DNA from: a bacterium
GTDB taxonomy: Bacteria > UBA6262 > WVXT01
Reading direction: 5' to 3'
DNA length: 58,814 nt
Assembly: GCA_035530055.1 (NCBI GenBank)
Contig: DATKVN010000093.1
Span: 1-58,814 of the forward strand
Below are positions 1 through 5,792 of this stretch, in pieces (position 1 is the first letter of the stretch; each line of letters starts with the position of its first letter). A program made the position numbers and the translations under genes. Under the pieces are notes generated by a model that was given only the letters and a program-made list of their open reading frames with translations, was not told the origin of the DNA and ran no database searches.

Positions 1-1
1 G

Positions 2-1207
2 CTACATTATTACTGTATAAATAAGCCCAATCATTATCATCAGAAATACTGGAAGAATCAATTCTTTACGGTAAAGCTTCAGCCAATCAGCCTGGAAATA
101 TTCTCTGGTTAATGATAGACAAAAGTGGACGGGTGTCAGCAAGACCCCGGCAAAGCCACACATAAAAGAAAAAGTCATAAGTGACAATTTACCGTCAAAA
201 AGGGGCAGAATAACAGGGAAAGTAATACCCACTGCAACCATCGTCATTCCCGTCAAAAAGCCTACAATGAAAGGGAGAAAAGAAATAACTAAGTATCGGG
301 GAATACCTGCAGTGTTAAAGAAAAGAGGCAGGCGTTCTATCATTCCTGTAGTTCCTAACATCGCCTTAAAAATCATAATACCAAAAACCATAAGAATCAT
401 CCCATACTTCCCTTTTGCCAGAGAGCGCAAAACTGTTCTAATAGAAATCTGATTGCTGATGATTGTGAACACTATTGCCACAAGGAGAGCGTATAAAACT
501 CTTAACCTGAAAACGAGGACCAGAACCATTACCAGAATAATTGGCGATAGGTTGAAGAGAAAATTCAGGATTGCCCGGCCTTTCCCGGAAAGAGCTTCTC
601 CCGAATGTTCAGGTCTCCATTTCAGTCTCCCTATACCCCAAATTATTCCTATAATAATTGCACTCGCTGTCAAAATGCTATTGCTTGCAATTATTCTATA
701 AACAGGCACGCCCAGAATGCCAGCAGCAAGTATGATTCCCGGATAGAGTGGGAAAGTATACTCCCAGATATGTCTAAACCAAAAATTGAGAAAGGTCTTT
801 CGCTCATTGGATATGCCCATCTCCTGAGTAATTTCCTTTACCACTGGAGCAGAAACGAGCGCTCCACCAAACATGGGAAGAAAACCGATCACTGCCGGGA
901 TAACGGCGATAACCCACTTTATGTCTAAAAGTATATTTTTCATGTTATTGATTATTTTCTTAAAAGTATATGCTGCACTCATAGATAGGTTGAATATAAT
1001 CACAAGAAAAAGAGTAGCAGCAATCTCCAGAGTCTCCCTTGACAGGCAAGCAGCGTAAAAAGTTTTTAAAATTTCTGTTAAGCTAAACCTGTAAGCAATA
1101 CCCAGAAAGAACGCCGCTACTATCATAGTCAGAGTCAGATTCAATTTACATTTGAAAAGAATCAGAATAATTGCCAGAGAAACAATCAAGATTATTAAGT
1201 CGTACAT
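2..1207 (-). CDS. DUF401-family membrane permease-like protein
   Basis: A very hydrophobic protein of about 401 residues with roughly ten membrane-spanning stretches and few charged residues between them. The overall pattern, including a WEYTFPLYPG segment followed by a helix and the late ITFPVILPLF stretch, matches my memory of the DUF401 family of permease-like proteins. The substrate is unknown and cannot be read from sequence. The frame is open upstream to 1243, but I use the ATG at 1207: it is preceded by a purine-rich GGGAGAAGAG, and the extra upstream residues look like translated repeat DNA. The TAG stop is at 2-4, so the gene is complete. It appears monocistronic, with its own promoter at 1323-1352 and two hairpin repeats in its leader. 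Confidence 0.72.
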   Translation of the reverse strand: MYDLIILIVSLAIILILFKCKLNLTLTMIVAAFFLGIAYRFSLTEILKTFYAACLSRETLEIAATLFLVIIFNLSMSAAYTFKKIINNMKNILLDIKWVIAVIPAVIGFLPMFGGALVSAPVVKEITQEMGISNERKTFLNFWFRHIWEYTFPLYPGIILAAGILGVPVYRIIASNSILTASAIIIGIIWGIGRLKWRPEHSGEALSGKGRAILNFLFNLSPIILVMVLVLVFRLRVLYALLVAIVFTIISNQISIRTVLRSLAKGKYGMILMVFGIMIFKAMLGTTGMIERLPLFFNTAGIPRYLVISFLPFIVGFLTGMTMVAVGITFPVILPLFDGKLSLMTFSFMCGFAGVLLTPVHFCLSLTREYFQADWLKLYRKELILPVFLMIMIGLIYTVIM

Positions 1208-1234
1208 ATTTACTCTTCTCCCAAAGAGACTGCA

Positions 1235-1257
1235 GGGGCTCAATTTATTGAGTCCGT
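1235..1257. repeat. GTAG-type hairpin repeat, GGGCTCAA family (degenerate)
   Basis: Inverted repeat GGGGCTCAAT / ATTGAGTCC around a short loop. It is a worn copy of the cleaner hairpin at 3706-3732 (GGGCTCAAT / ATTGAGCCC flanked by CTAC). It lies in the untranslated leader of the DUF401 gene. Confidence 0.7.
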
Positions 1258-1263
1258 TTCTGC

Positions 1264-1301
1264 GGGTTCACCCAGCCCCTACACAGGGGCGGGGTGAATC
1301 T
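1264..1301. repeat. Leader hairpin repeat, GCCCCT-ACAC-AGGGGC family
   Basis: Long near-perfect stem: GGTTCACCCAGCCCCT pairs with AGGGGCGGGGTGAATC around the loop ACAC. Two relatives in the same orientation lie at 13854-13886 and 56173-56206. All three sit in the transcribed leader just upstream of a gene (here DUF401). Confidence 0.75.
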
Positions 1302-1322
1302 AACCCCTACGACGCTGAAGTA

Positions 1323-1352
1323 ATTATAATAGATTTCTCGATAAAAAATCAA
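1323..1352 (-). promoter_or_regulatory. Sigma70-type promoter for the DUF401 gene
   Basis: On the minus strand, TTGATT (1347-1352) is followed after 18 bases by TATAAT (1323-1328). It sits directly downstream of the terminator of the response-regulator gene, and the resulting leader of roughly 110 bases contains two hairpin repeats. Confidence 0.6.
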
Positions 1353-1380
1353 ATAAAAAAATCTTCCCGTTTGGGAAGAT
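1352..1380 (-). terminator. Rho-independent terminator of the response-regulator gene
   Basis: On the minus strand ATCTTCCC pairs with GGGAAGAT around a four-base loop and is followed at once by a run of seven T. It lies about 40 bases after the stop of the response regulator. Confidence 0.85.
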
Positions 1381-1417
1381 CAAATTCAACACTATAAATT
1401 AAAAATATTTTCAAAAA

Positions 1418-1858
1418 TTATTCTTCAGAAGTTTCTTCACGCCTTTCCTGAAAATCCGCCTTATATTCGGCTTTTTCAATAAGCATGCTGAATTTATTCT
1501 CAATGGTATTATTAATCGTTACAACTTCGAATGGCTTCACAATATAGTCATCTGCTCCTTTCTCAAAAGCACGCTCAACATCTTCTAATCGGTCTAAAGC
1601 GGTAAATATGAAAATGGGAATATCTTTTGTCTTCTTATAAGACTTGAGTAACTCACAAACCCTGAAGCCACTCATCCCGGGCATAACCAGGTCTAAAAGG
1701 ATAAGGTCTGGCTCAAACATCCTTGCTTTTCTAATTCCATCTATTCCATTATTAGAGGTAATCACTTCGTGTCCAAACTTCCCCAGTCTGAACTTAAGAA
1801 GTGTCAGGACGCCTTCTTCATCATCTATTACTAGTATTTTTAGCACCGTTTTTTCCAT
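1418..1858 (-). CDS. Single-domain response regulator (CheY-like receiver)
   Basis: A 146-residue stand-alone receiver domain. The acidic pair D12-D13 binds Mg2+, D56 (in LLDLVMPGMSG) is the phosphoacceptor, T86 is the switch threonine and K108 (VKPF) is the conserved lysine. About 25 residues of charged tail follow, with no DNA-binding or enzymatic output domain, so it probably acts by protein-protein contact. No histidine kinase is encoded nearby, so its partner is unknown. It stands alone between its own promoter (1865-1893) and terminator (1352-1380). The start ATG is only six bases from the -10 box and has no Shine-Dalgarno sequence, which suggests a leaderless mRNA; a GTG at codon 5 is an alternative start. 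Confidence 0.9.
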   Translation of the reverse strand: MEKTVLKILVIDDEEGVLTLLKFRLGKFGHEVITSNNGIDGIRKARMFEPDLILLDLVMPGMSGFRVCELLKSYKKTKDIPIFIFTALDRLEDVERAFEKGADDYIVKPFEVVTINNTIENKFSMLIEKAEYKADFQERREETSEE

Positions 1859-1864
1859 ATTGTT

Positions 1865-1893
1865 ATTATACTACGCCCATAGAAAAAAATCAA
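1865..1893 (-). promoter_or_regulatory. Sigma70-type promoter of the response regulator, at the start codon
   Basis: Minus strand TTGATT (1888-1893), a 17-base spacer, then a perfect TATAAT (1865-1870). Only six bases separate the -10 box from the ATG, so the expected transcription start is at or next to the start codon. Confidence 0.7.
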
Positions 1894-1907
1894 GCATAAA
1901 ATTATAA

Positions 1908-2141
1908 TCAACTGTCACTAATGTTCTTTCCAATCTGCACAATTTTGTGTCTTGATTTTTCTCCCTGAACTATTTTTATCTGGTTCTTTTTCACTTTGAA
2001 TTCTTGAGAGAATAATTTAATCAAAAGTTTATTCGCCTTTCCTTTTTCCGCTGGTGCCCTCAGGTGAACTTTCCAGCAATTTTCTTCCTTTTTGATTTCG
2101 TTCTTTCTGGCATTGGGAATCACCTTGACATTTAAAATCAT
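1908..2141 (-). CDS. DUF167 / YggU-family protein
   Basis: A small 77-residue protein with the family's hallmarks: the early VKVIPNARKNEI stretch, then VHLRAPAEKGKANKLLIKLFSQEF, then KIVQGEKSRHKIVQI. The family is widespread in bacteria, archaea and eukaryotes, and its function is not established. The ATG at 2141 overlaps the end of a decayed Cys-rich gene just upstream. It starts a few bases after that open frame, so the two were probably co-transcribed. The length is normal for the family. Confidence 0.88.
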   Translation of the reverse strand: MILNVKVIPNARKNEIKKEENCWKVHLRAPAEKGKANKLLIKLFSQEFKVKKNQIKIVQGEKSRHKIVQIGKNISDS

Positions 2142-2183
2142 TCCATTACCTTTCTGCTGAATTTAAAAAGAAACTCGCAGTTA

Positions 2184-2350
2184 TCAAGTCTTCGGAAAAC
2201 CCTTTGGCGAAGGAAAATCTTCGTTGAACCGGCCTCCTTTACAACGCCGACAAAGCCCGTTAAATTCTTCATATTCTTCCTGAGATATTTCTCGATTACA
2301 CAATGTATATCTGTGTTTTTCCTCTTCAGGTTCGACCTCGCCACAACCAC
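2184..2350 (-). pseudogene. Frameshifted small double-CxxC (zinc-ribbon-like) protein
   Basis: Two overlapping frames each encode half of what looks like one protein. The upstream frame gives NTDIHCVI; the other gives CNREISQEEYEEFNGLCRRC. Joined, they would read HCVICNREIS...GLCRRC, a four-cysteine CxxC/CxxC mini-protein of a familiar kind. At the junction the minus strand carries a single TGTAATC, and a tandem second copy would restore the frame exactly. I therefore infer loss of a 7-base repeat unit, either real decay or an assembly error. It lies directly upstream of the DUF167 gene. The start is not clear because the 5' end runs into repeat-like DNA. Function is unknown. Confidence 0.38.
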
Positions 2351-2375
2351 CCTTTGGGGAGGAGTTCAAAAAGGT

Positions 2376-2445
2376 TGGGAGTCCTTGCGAATCGCGTAGG
2401 GGCGACCCTTGTGGTCGCCCGAGCCTTCCTATCGGGAGGACTCCA
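2376..2445. repeat. GGAGTCC-type BIME with a GGGCGACC hairpin nested inside
   Basis: The left end GGGAGTCCTTGCGAA and the right end ATCGGGAGGACTCCA are the two ends of the element seen intact at 41114-41168. Between them sits a complete hairpin of another family, GCGTAGGGGCGACC...GGTCGCCC (2395-2421). This looks like one repeat inserted into another. Confidence 0.7.
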
Positions 2446-2472
2446 GCTTTAGGGATGACCGGAAATAAAAAA

Positions 2473-2546
2473 TGGGCCCACTAGGATTTGAACCTAGGAC
2501 TCCCTGATTATGAGTCAGGTGCTCTAACCAGCTGAGCTATGGGCCC
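2473..2546 (-). tRNA. tRNA with CAT anticodon, most likely tRNA-Ile2 (lysidine type)
   Basis: A complete 74-base cloverleaf on the minus strand: acceptor GGGCCCA/TGGGCCC with A as discriminator base, D arm GCTC...GAGC, anticodon stem CCTGA/TCAGG with loop CTCATAA, 5-base variable loop, and T arm CTAGG-TTCAAAT-CCTAG. The CCA end is not encoded. A CAT anticodon may mean elongator Met, initiator Met or Ile2. G1-C72 pairing rules out the usual initiator, and C4-G69 plus C5-G68 match the pairs recognised by TilS in E. coli tRNA-Ile2, so I favour Ile(CAU). Elongator Met remains possible. A T-rich stretch follows the 3' end. Confidence 0.9.
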
Positions 2547-2575
2547 AATTGTGTTTTTATGCTATGAGTGAATTT

Positions 2576-2604
2576 ATTATATTAGTAAATAAATAAAACG
2601 TCAA
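2576..2604 (-). promoter_or_regulatory. Promoter of the tRNA gene
   Basis: Minus strand TTGACG (2599-2604), 17-base spacer, perfect TATAAT (2576-2581). The predicted start lies about 20 bases upstream of the mature tRNA 5' end. Confidence 0.8.
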
Positions 2605-2626
2605 GAAAATTTTATTCTACTTTCAG

Positions 2627-2666
2627 CGCCCTACCCCACCCCACCCCAAAACAGGGAGGGGATTGG
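2627..2666. repeat. Degenerate CCCTCTCCC-type repeat
   Basis: A C-rich stretch (CTACCCCACCCCACCCC) followed by GGGAGGGG. It resembles the CCCTCTCCC/GGGAGAGG hairpins at 11908, 28654 and 30743. The pairing is poor. Confidence 0.4.
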
Positions 2667-2687
2667 AAAAGGATGCTCTGACAGTGA

Positions 2688-2942
2688 TTAGATGAAAATT
2701 TTTGGTTTTTTGAGTCCTACGGTAATTAGTGTTTCTGTTGCAGTAGTACCTGGAATAGCCCTTATCTTATTAATCACAAGTGAGGCAAGTTCATCTGTAT
2801 CTCCTACTTGCACGCTAACTACGAGGTCCCACCGGCCAAAAACAGCAATAACTTTCTGGACTCCTCTAATTTGCCTTAATGCTTCCATAACAGCTTCTTC
2901 ATGTCCTGATAATAGACGGACAAAAACCAACCCAGAGACCAT
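2688..2942 (-). CDS. Stand-alone Lrp/AsnC-type ligand-binding (RAM) domain protein
   Basis: 84 residues corresponding to the C-terminal ligand-binding domain of Lrp/AsnC regulators, with no helix-turn-helix. The pattern VFVRLLSGHEEAVMEALRQI, then a central AVFGRWDLVVSV and a closing TETLITVGLKK, is typical of these small stand-alone domains. Family members form rings that bind amino acids and may act as effector-binding partners of other regulators; the ligand here is unknown. The gene is separated from its neighbours by repeat DNA on both sides, so context gives no further clue. Confidence 0.82.
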   Translation of the reverse strand: MVSGLVFVRLLSGHEEAVMEALRQIRGVQKVIAVFGRWDLVVSVQVGDTDELASLVINKIRAIPGTTATETLITVGLKKPKIFI

Positions 2943-2961
2943 TGTTTCCTCCTTCTATCAA

Positions 2962-2984
2962 CCCTCCCTTTCGGGAGGACTCCA
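2962..2984. repeat. GGAGTCC-type hairpin repeat
   Basis: CCTCCC-TTTC-GGGAGG hairpin followed by ACTCCA; on the minus strand it reads GGAGTCC then a stem with a GAAA loop. Copies at 8076, 8227 and 34966 share the same core. The following bases (AGCCGATT) also resemble the linker after the copies near 8 kb. Confidence 0.8.
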
Positions 2985-3001
2985 GAGCCGATTTCATCAA
3001 A

Positions 3002-3027
3002 GATGCAGAGCTTTGCTCTGCAGCTAC
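3002..3027. repeat. GTAG hairpin repeat, GCAGAGC family
   Basis: Stem GCAGAGC / GCTCTGC with a three-base loop, followed by AGCTAC, so the minus strand begins with GTAG. The TAG of this GTAG is the stop codon of the adjacent aldolase gene (3024-3026). Confidence 0.82.
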
Positions 3028-3578
3028 TTCCGAGAAAAAAGGTCTGCAAAATACTTCACTTTGCAAGCATGTTCGATAGAACATATCGTTACGAATGCTT
3101 CCTCGACAATCTTTCCAATAGCAATGGGTCCGTGTTCTTTTATTATCGCGCCTTTGTGGTCTTTAAGTACATTCGCTGCGTTTTGGGCAAGCTCTTTCGA
3201 CCCCACTCCTCCTGTTATGATAGGAATCTCGTGTAGGAAGTATTTGCTTTCACAGTCGGAAGGGATTAACAGGTTTGTGGAGGAAATCATCGATTGCACT
3301 ATGGCAAATGGAGAATGGGCATGGATTATGGCTAAAGCAGAAGTCTCTTTGTAGATTTGTCTGTGTACTATTGTTTCTGAGGAAGCTATGGTGTCGAAAC
3401 TACTGGGCTTATCCAGGTTTAACTCTACTACCATATTCTCATCGATCTCGTCGAGCATACTACCGCTTCTGGTAATTATGAGTTTGTTTCCTACTCTCAC
3501 GCTGATATTGCCGAAATGGGAATGGGCCAATCCACACTGAACCATCTTTTTGCCAAATTTGCTAATTTCTCTCCACAT
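3024..3578 (-). CDS. Class II aldolase / adducin-family protein
   Basis: About 184 residues, the length of small L-fuculose-phosphate-aldolase-like enzymes, which cleave or epimerise phosphorylated sugars using a bound divalent metal. Visible motifs, in order: HSHFGNISVR near the N terminus, RSGSMLDEI, the SSETIVHRQIY segment with the probable catalytic acid, the metal-binding HAHS, and a late KEHGPIAIG contributing the third histidine. An in-frame start exists at 3617, but the ATG at 3578 has a strong AAGGAG six bases upstream, so I use it. The substrate cannot be deduced, and neighbours are unrelated. The stop codon lies in a hairpin repeat, so the C terminus may have been trimmed or altered by it. 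Confidence 0.85.
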   Translation of the reverse strand: MWREISKFGKKMVQCGLAHSHFGNISVRVGNKLIITRSGSMLDEIDENMVVELNLDKPSSFDTIASSETIVHRQIYKETSALAIIHAHSPFAIVQSMISSTNLLIPSDCESKYFLHEIPIITGGVGSKELAQNAANVLKDHKGAIIKEHGPIAIGKIVEEAFVTICSIEHACKVKYFADLFSRK

Positions 3579-3610
3579 TATGACTCCTTGAAAGGCTCTT
3601 AAAGTGTCCT

Positions 3611-3634
3611 TGTGCAATTTGAAATTGTGCCTAC
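3611..3634. repeat. GTAG hairpin repeat, GCACAATTT family
   Basis: Near-perfect palindrome GCACAATTT / AAATTGTGC with CTAC on its right, that is GTAG plus stem on the minus strand. A single copy of this stem was seen. Confidence 0.6.
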
Positions 3635-3663
3635 AAATATTTTCAACCTAACCAATGTCTACC

Positions 3664-3692
3664 GGGCGACCACAGCGGGTCGCCCCTACGCG
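3664..3692. repeat. GTAG hairpin repeat, GGGCGACC family
   Basis: GGGCGACC...GGTCGCCC hairpin followed by CTACGCG; the minus strand reads CGCGTAGGGGCGACC. Seven copies occur in the window: 2395, 3664, 25759, 27653, 34868, 39002 and 42251. Confidence 0.85.
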
Positions 3693-3705
3693 TTCAAAAC
3701 CACAA

Positions 3706-3732
3706 TACGGGCTCAATGAATTGAGCCCCTAC
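3706..3732. repeat. GTAG hairpin repeat, GGGCTCAAT family
   Basis: Perfect stem GGGCTCAAT / ATTGAGCCC ending in CTAC. A degenerate relative is at 1235-1257. It lies 3 bases beyond the stop codon of the AOR gene. Confidence 0.8.
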
Positions 3733-3734
3733 AT

Positions 3735-5465
3735 TTAAATGTTGAGTTGTGCCAGTTTCTCTTTTGTGGGTATGCCCTTTTCACTCCATCCCCGGAATCG
3801 ATAGTATTCCAGAAGAGATGCCAGAAACTCGTCTTTCTTAATATTCCTGCCCTCCACTCCTCCATCCTCTTGGAAAAACCTTTCCGGGAGGGTGTCGTCT
3901 TTATTACTGAATTTCTCTTTCAGATTGAACAATTTCTCTATATTCCAGACTCGCTCTCCTATCTCAAGCAGTCTTTCTGAGACAAAATCTATTCCGGTCA
4001 CTGCACTTAGAATATTTGCCCACTCTTCTTCTCCCACGCTGAAAAGGGCAAATTTACAAACTACCAGAGAATCGACTGCGGTGAACAGATTCTGAATAAC
4101 CTGCACAAGGCCAGACTTTCCTGAGAAAGTAAGTCTGTTTACTAGTTTGGGTTTGCCGAAAATCTCTGGACCAATCATATATGCTCTCAGATGGCATCCT
4201 CCTCTATTGGAAGTGGCATATCCTAAAGCCAATCCTAAAACTCCTCTCGGGTCATAGCCGGGTAACTCGAGACCTTTAACCTGCATGCTTATATCGGGGT
4301 TTTTGTTGACTCTGGCATATCTCATCGAGCCTTCGGATAATTCTTGACCAATCTCTTTTCTCTCACCAATTAGTTCGACTAACTTTAATAATTTTTCATC
4401 TGTGAGTTGCTTTCCGTTCAGTTCCAAATAGCAGGCAATTGTGCTTCCGGCAGTAATGGTATCCATACCATAATCATTGCAGAGTCTATTTGCTTTCATT
4501 ATTGTCTGAATGTTGGAAATCCTACAGGAGGAACCGAACATACTTATGGTCTCATATTCAGGTATTTCCATTTCCGTGTCCCTGACTTCACGCTTGCAGG
4601 CTATGGGACAAGCATAGCAGGGTGTCTTTTTTATGGAAAAAGTCGAGTTTATCTTCTCTCCAGAAATTTCCTCTGCAAAATCGAACCGGGAAAACCTGAA
4701 ATTCCCCGTGGGAAGAATCCTCATATAGTTTATCAAATTGACCAGAACTGCTGTTCCATACTGGCTAAGACCTTTGGAAGATACGGGGCTGGCTACAAGG
4801 AGCCTGGTTATGTCCTGAAAATACTTTTTGTATCTATCCCTGTCAAAGATGGGTATTTTCTTATTTCCTTTCACTACAATTGCTTTTAAATTCTTGCTAC
4901 CCATCACAGCTCCCAATCCGCCACGACCACAGGCATGGCTATAGTCGTTCATTATGTTGGCAAACCTTACTCCTTTTTCTCCCGCCTTGCCTATACAGGA
5001 AACTCTCCCGAATTTCGATAATTCCCGGGTGACTTCCCGGGTATTTTTGCCCCAGAGATGCTTTGCGTCTTTTATGGAGATTTTGCCATTATGAATCTCT
5101 ATGTATACTGGTTCCTCTGCTTTCCCGAATACTACTAATCCGTCAAACCCGGCAAACTTTAATTCGGGGCCAAAGCTCCCGCCACTGTTAGAATCGAATA
5201 TGGTGCCGGTTAGTGGAGATTTAGAAACAGTGGCATATCGTCCGGAAGTGGGGCAAGTAGTACCAGTGAGGGGTCCGGCAGCAAACACGAGGATATTTTC
5301 CGAAGAGAGTGGGTCGACACCAGGCTTCACTAAATCATAGACGAGTTTCACCCCTAGACCACGGCCTCCCAGGTAGTCGGCGAGGAATTCTTCGCCTAAT
5401 GGAATGGGCTCTATTTTCTTTTCAGTTAAGTAAACTTTTGCTATTTTCCCGTTCCAACCAAACAT
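3735..5465 (-). CDS. aor: Aldehyde ferredoxin oxidoreductase (tungstopterin enzyme)
   Basis: About 576 residues, typical for the AOR family, which oxidises aldehydes to acids with ferredoxin as acceptor using a tungsten bis-pterin and one 4Fe-4S cluster. The N-terminal domain has the family's YLGGRGLGVKL and AAGPLTGTTCPTSGRYA segments. The mid-protein CYACPIACKR gives three cluster cysteines, and a late DSLVVCKF gives the fourth. The start is the ATG at 5465, not the in-frame TTG at 5480: GGAGG lies seven bases before it, inside the last codons of the moaD-like gene, and only one base separates the two genes. This implies translational coupling and a shared role. The substrate is undetermined. 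Confidence 0.93.
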   Translation of the reverse strand: MFGWNGKIAKVYLTEKKIEPIPLGEEFLADYLGGRGLGVKLVYDLVKPGVDPLSSENILVFAAGPLTGTTCPTSGRYATVSKSPLTGTIFDSNSGGSFGPELKFAGFDGLVVFGKAEEPVYIEIHNGKISIKDAKHLWGKNTREVTRELSKFGRVSCIGKAGEKGVRFANIMNDYSHACGRGGLGAVMGSKNLKAIVVKGNKKIPIFDRDRYKKYFQDITRLLVASPVSSKGLSQYGTAVLVNLINYMRILPTGNFRFSRFDFAEEISGEKINSTFSIKKTPCYACPIACKREVRDTEMEIPEYETISMFGSSCRISNIQTIMKANRLCNDYGMDTITAGSTIACYLELNGKQLTDEKLLKLVELIGERKEIGQELSEGSMRYARVNKNPDISMQVKGLELPGYDPRGVLGLALGYATSNRGGCHLRAYMIGPEIFGKPKLVNRLTFSGKSGLVQVIQNLFTAVDSLVVCKFALFSVGEEEWANILSAVTGIDFVSERLLEIGERVWNIEKLFNLKEKFSNKDDTLPERFFQEDGGVEGRNIKKDEFLASLLEYYRFRGWSEKGIPTKEKLAQLNI

Positions 5466-5466
5466 C

Positions 5467-5694
5467 TTATCCTCCAGCAATTATCGGGAAGAGACAAAGG
5501 GTGTCCCCTTCTTGAAGGGGAGTCTCTTTTCCTTGGGTAGACTCATTGACGATAACAAGAAGAGGTTCATTCTGGGGGATCCCTATTTTGGAAAGTAGAT
5601 CTTTTACGATAGAACCTTCTTCGATATCTATCTCCAGATTGTCTCTCCGGGAAAACTTACGAACACTGGCAAATAATTTTACATTTACTTTCAA
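5467..5694 (-). CDS. MoaD/ThiS-family small sulfur-carrier protein
   Basis: A beta-grasp protein of about 75 residues ending in the diagnostic IIAGG, whose terminal glycine is thiocarboxylated in MoaD/ThiS proteins. VNVKLFASVRK opens the fold, followed by EEGSIVKDLLSKIGI and the EGDTLCLFPIIAGG tail. Its position directly upstream of and coupled to the AOR gene points to sulfur transfer for the pterin cofactor of that enzyme, a pairing seen in other anaerobes. The frame is open from a TTG at 5718; I prefer the TTG at 5694, where the homologous start KVNVKLFA falls. No ATG is available near the start. Confidence 0.85.
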   Translation of the reverse strand: MKVNVKLFASVRKFSRRDNLEIDIEEGSIVKDLLSKIGIPQNEPLLVIVNESTQGKETPLQEGDTLCLFPIIAGG

Positions 5695-5742
5695 CAGGAA
5701 TTCCAAGTTATGAGTCAAACTTTCGTTTTACACGAGATCATT

Positions 5743-5792
5743 AAAAATAGACCTGACCCCTTTTTCTGAAAAATAGAGTTGACCCCATTTTT
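5743..5792. repeat. Tandem A/T-flanked TGACCCC repeats
   Basis: Two units in direct order: AAAAATAGACCTGACCCC then TTTTT, and AAAAATAGAGTTGACCCC then ATTTTTT. Related units occur near 8114, 8268 and 53156. The second unit abuts and overlaps the stop codon of the ribonucleotide reductase gene. Confidence 0.7.

Noticed and set aside
2-1243. Longer start for the DUF401 protein at 1243
   Set aside because: The 12 extra residues are translated from a degenerate hairpin repeat, and the ATG at 1207 has the better ribosome-binding site.
2138-2350. 70-residue frame upstream of the DUF167 gene taken as an intact gene
   Set aside because: Only its N-terminal part fits a Cys-rich protein; the rest fits better in the other frame, so I describe it as frameshifted instead.
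2473-2546. Initiator tRNA-fMet
   Set aside because: Position 1-72 is a G-C pair and the acceptor stem is fully paired; bacterial initiators have a mismatch at 1-72.
2692-3354. 220-residue open frame on the plus strand
   Set aside because: It is antisense to the Lrp/AsnC-domain gene and the class II aldolase, both of which have clear family motifs; it also runs through two hairpin repeats. It is a shadow frame.
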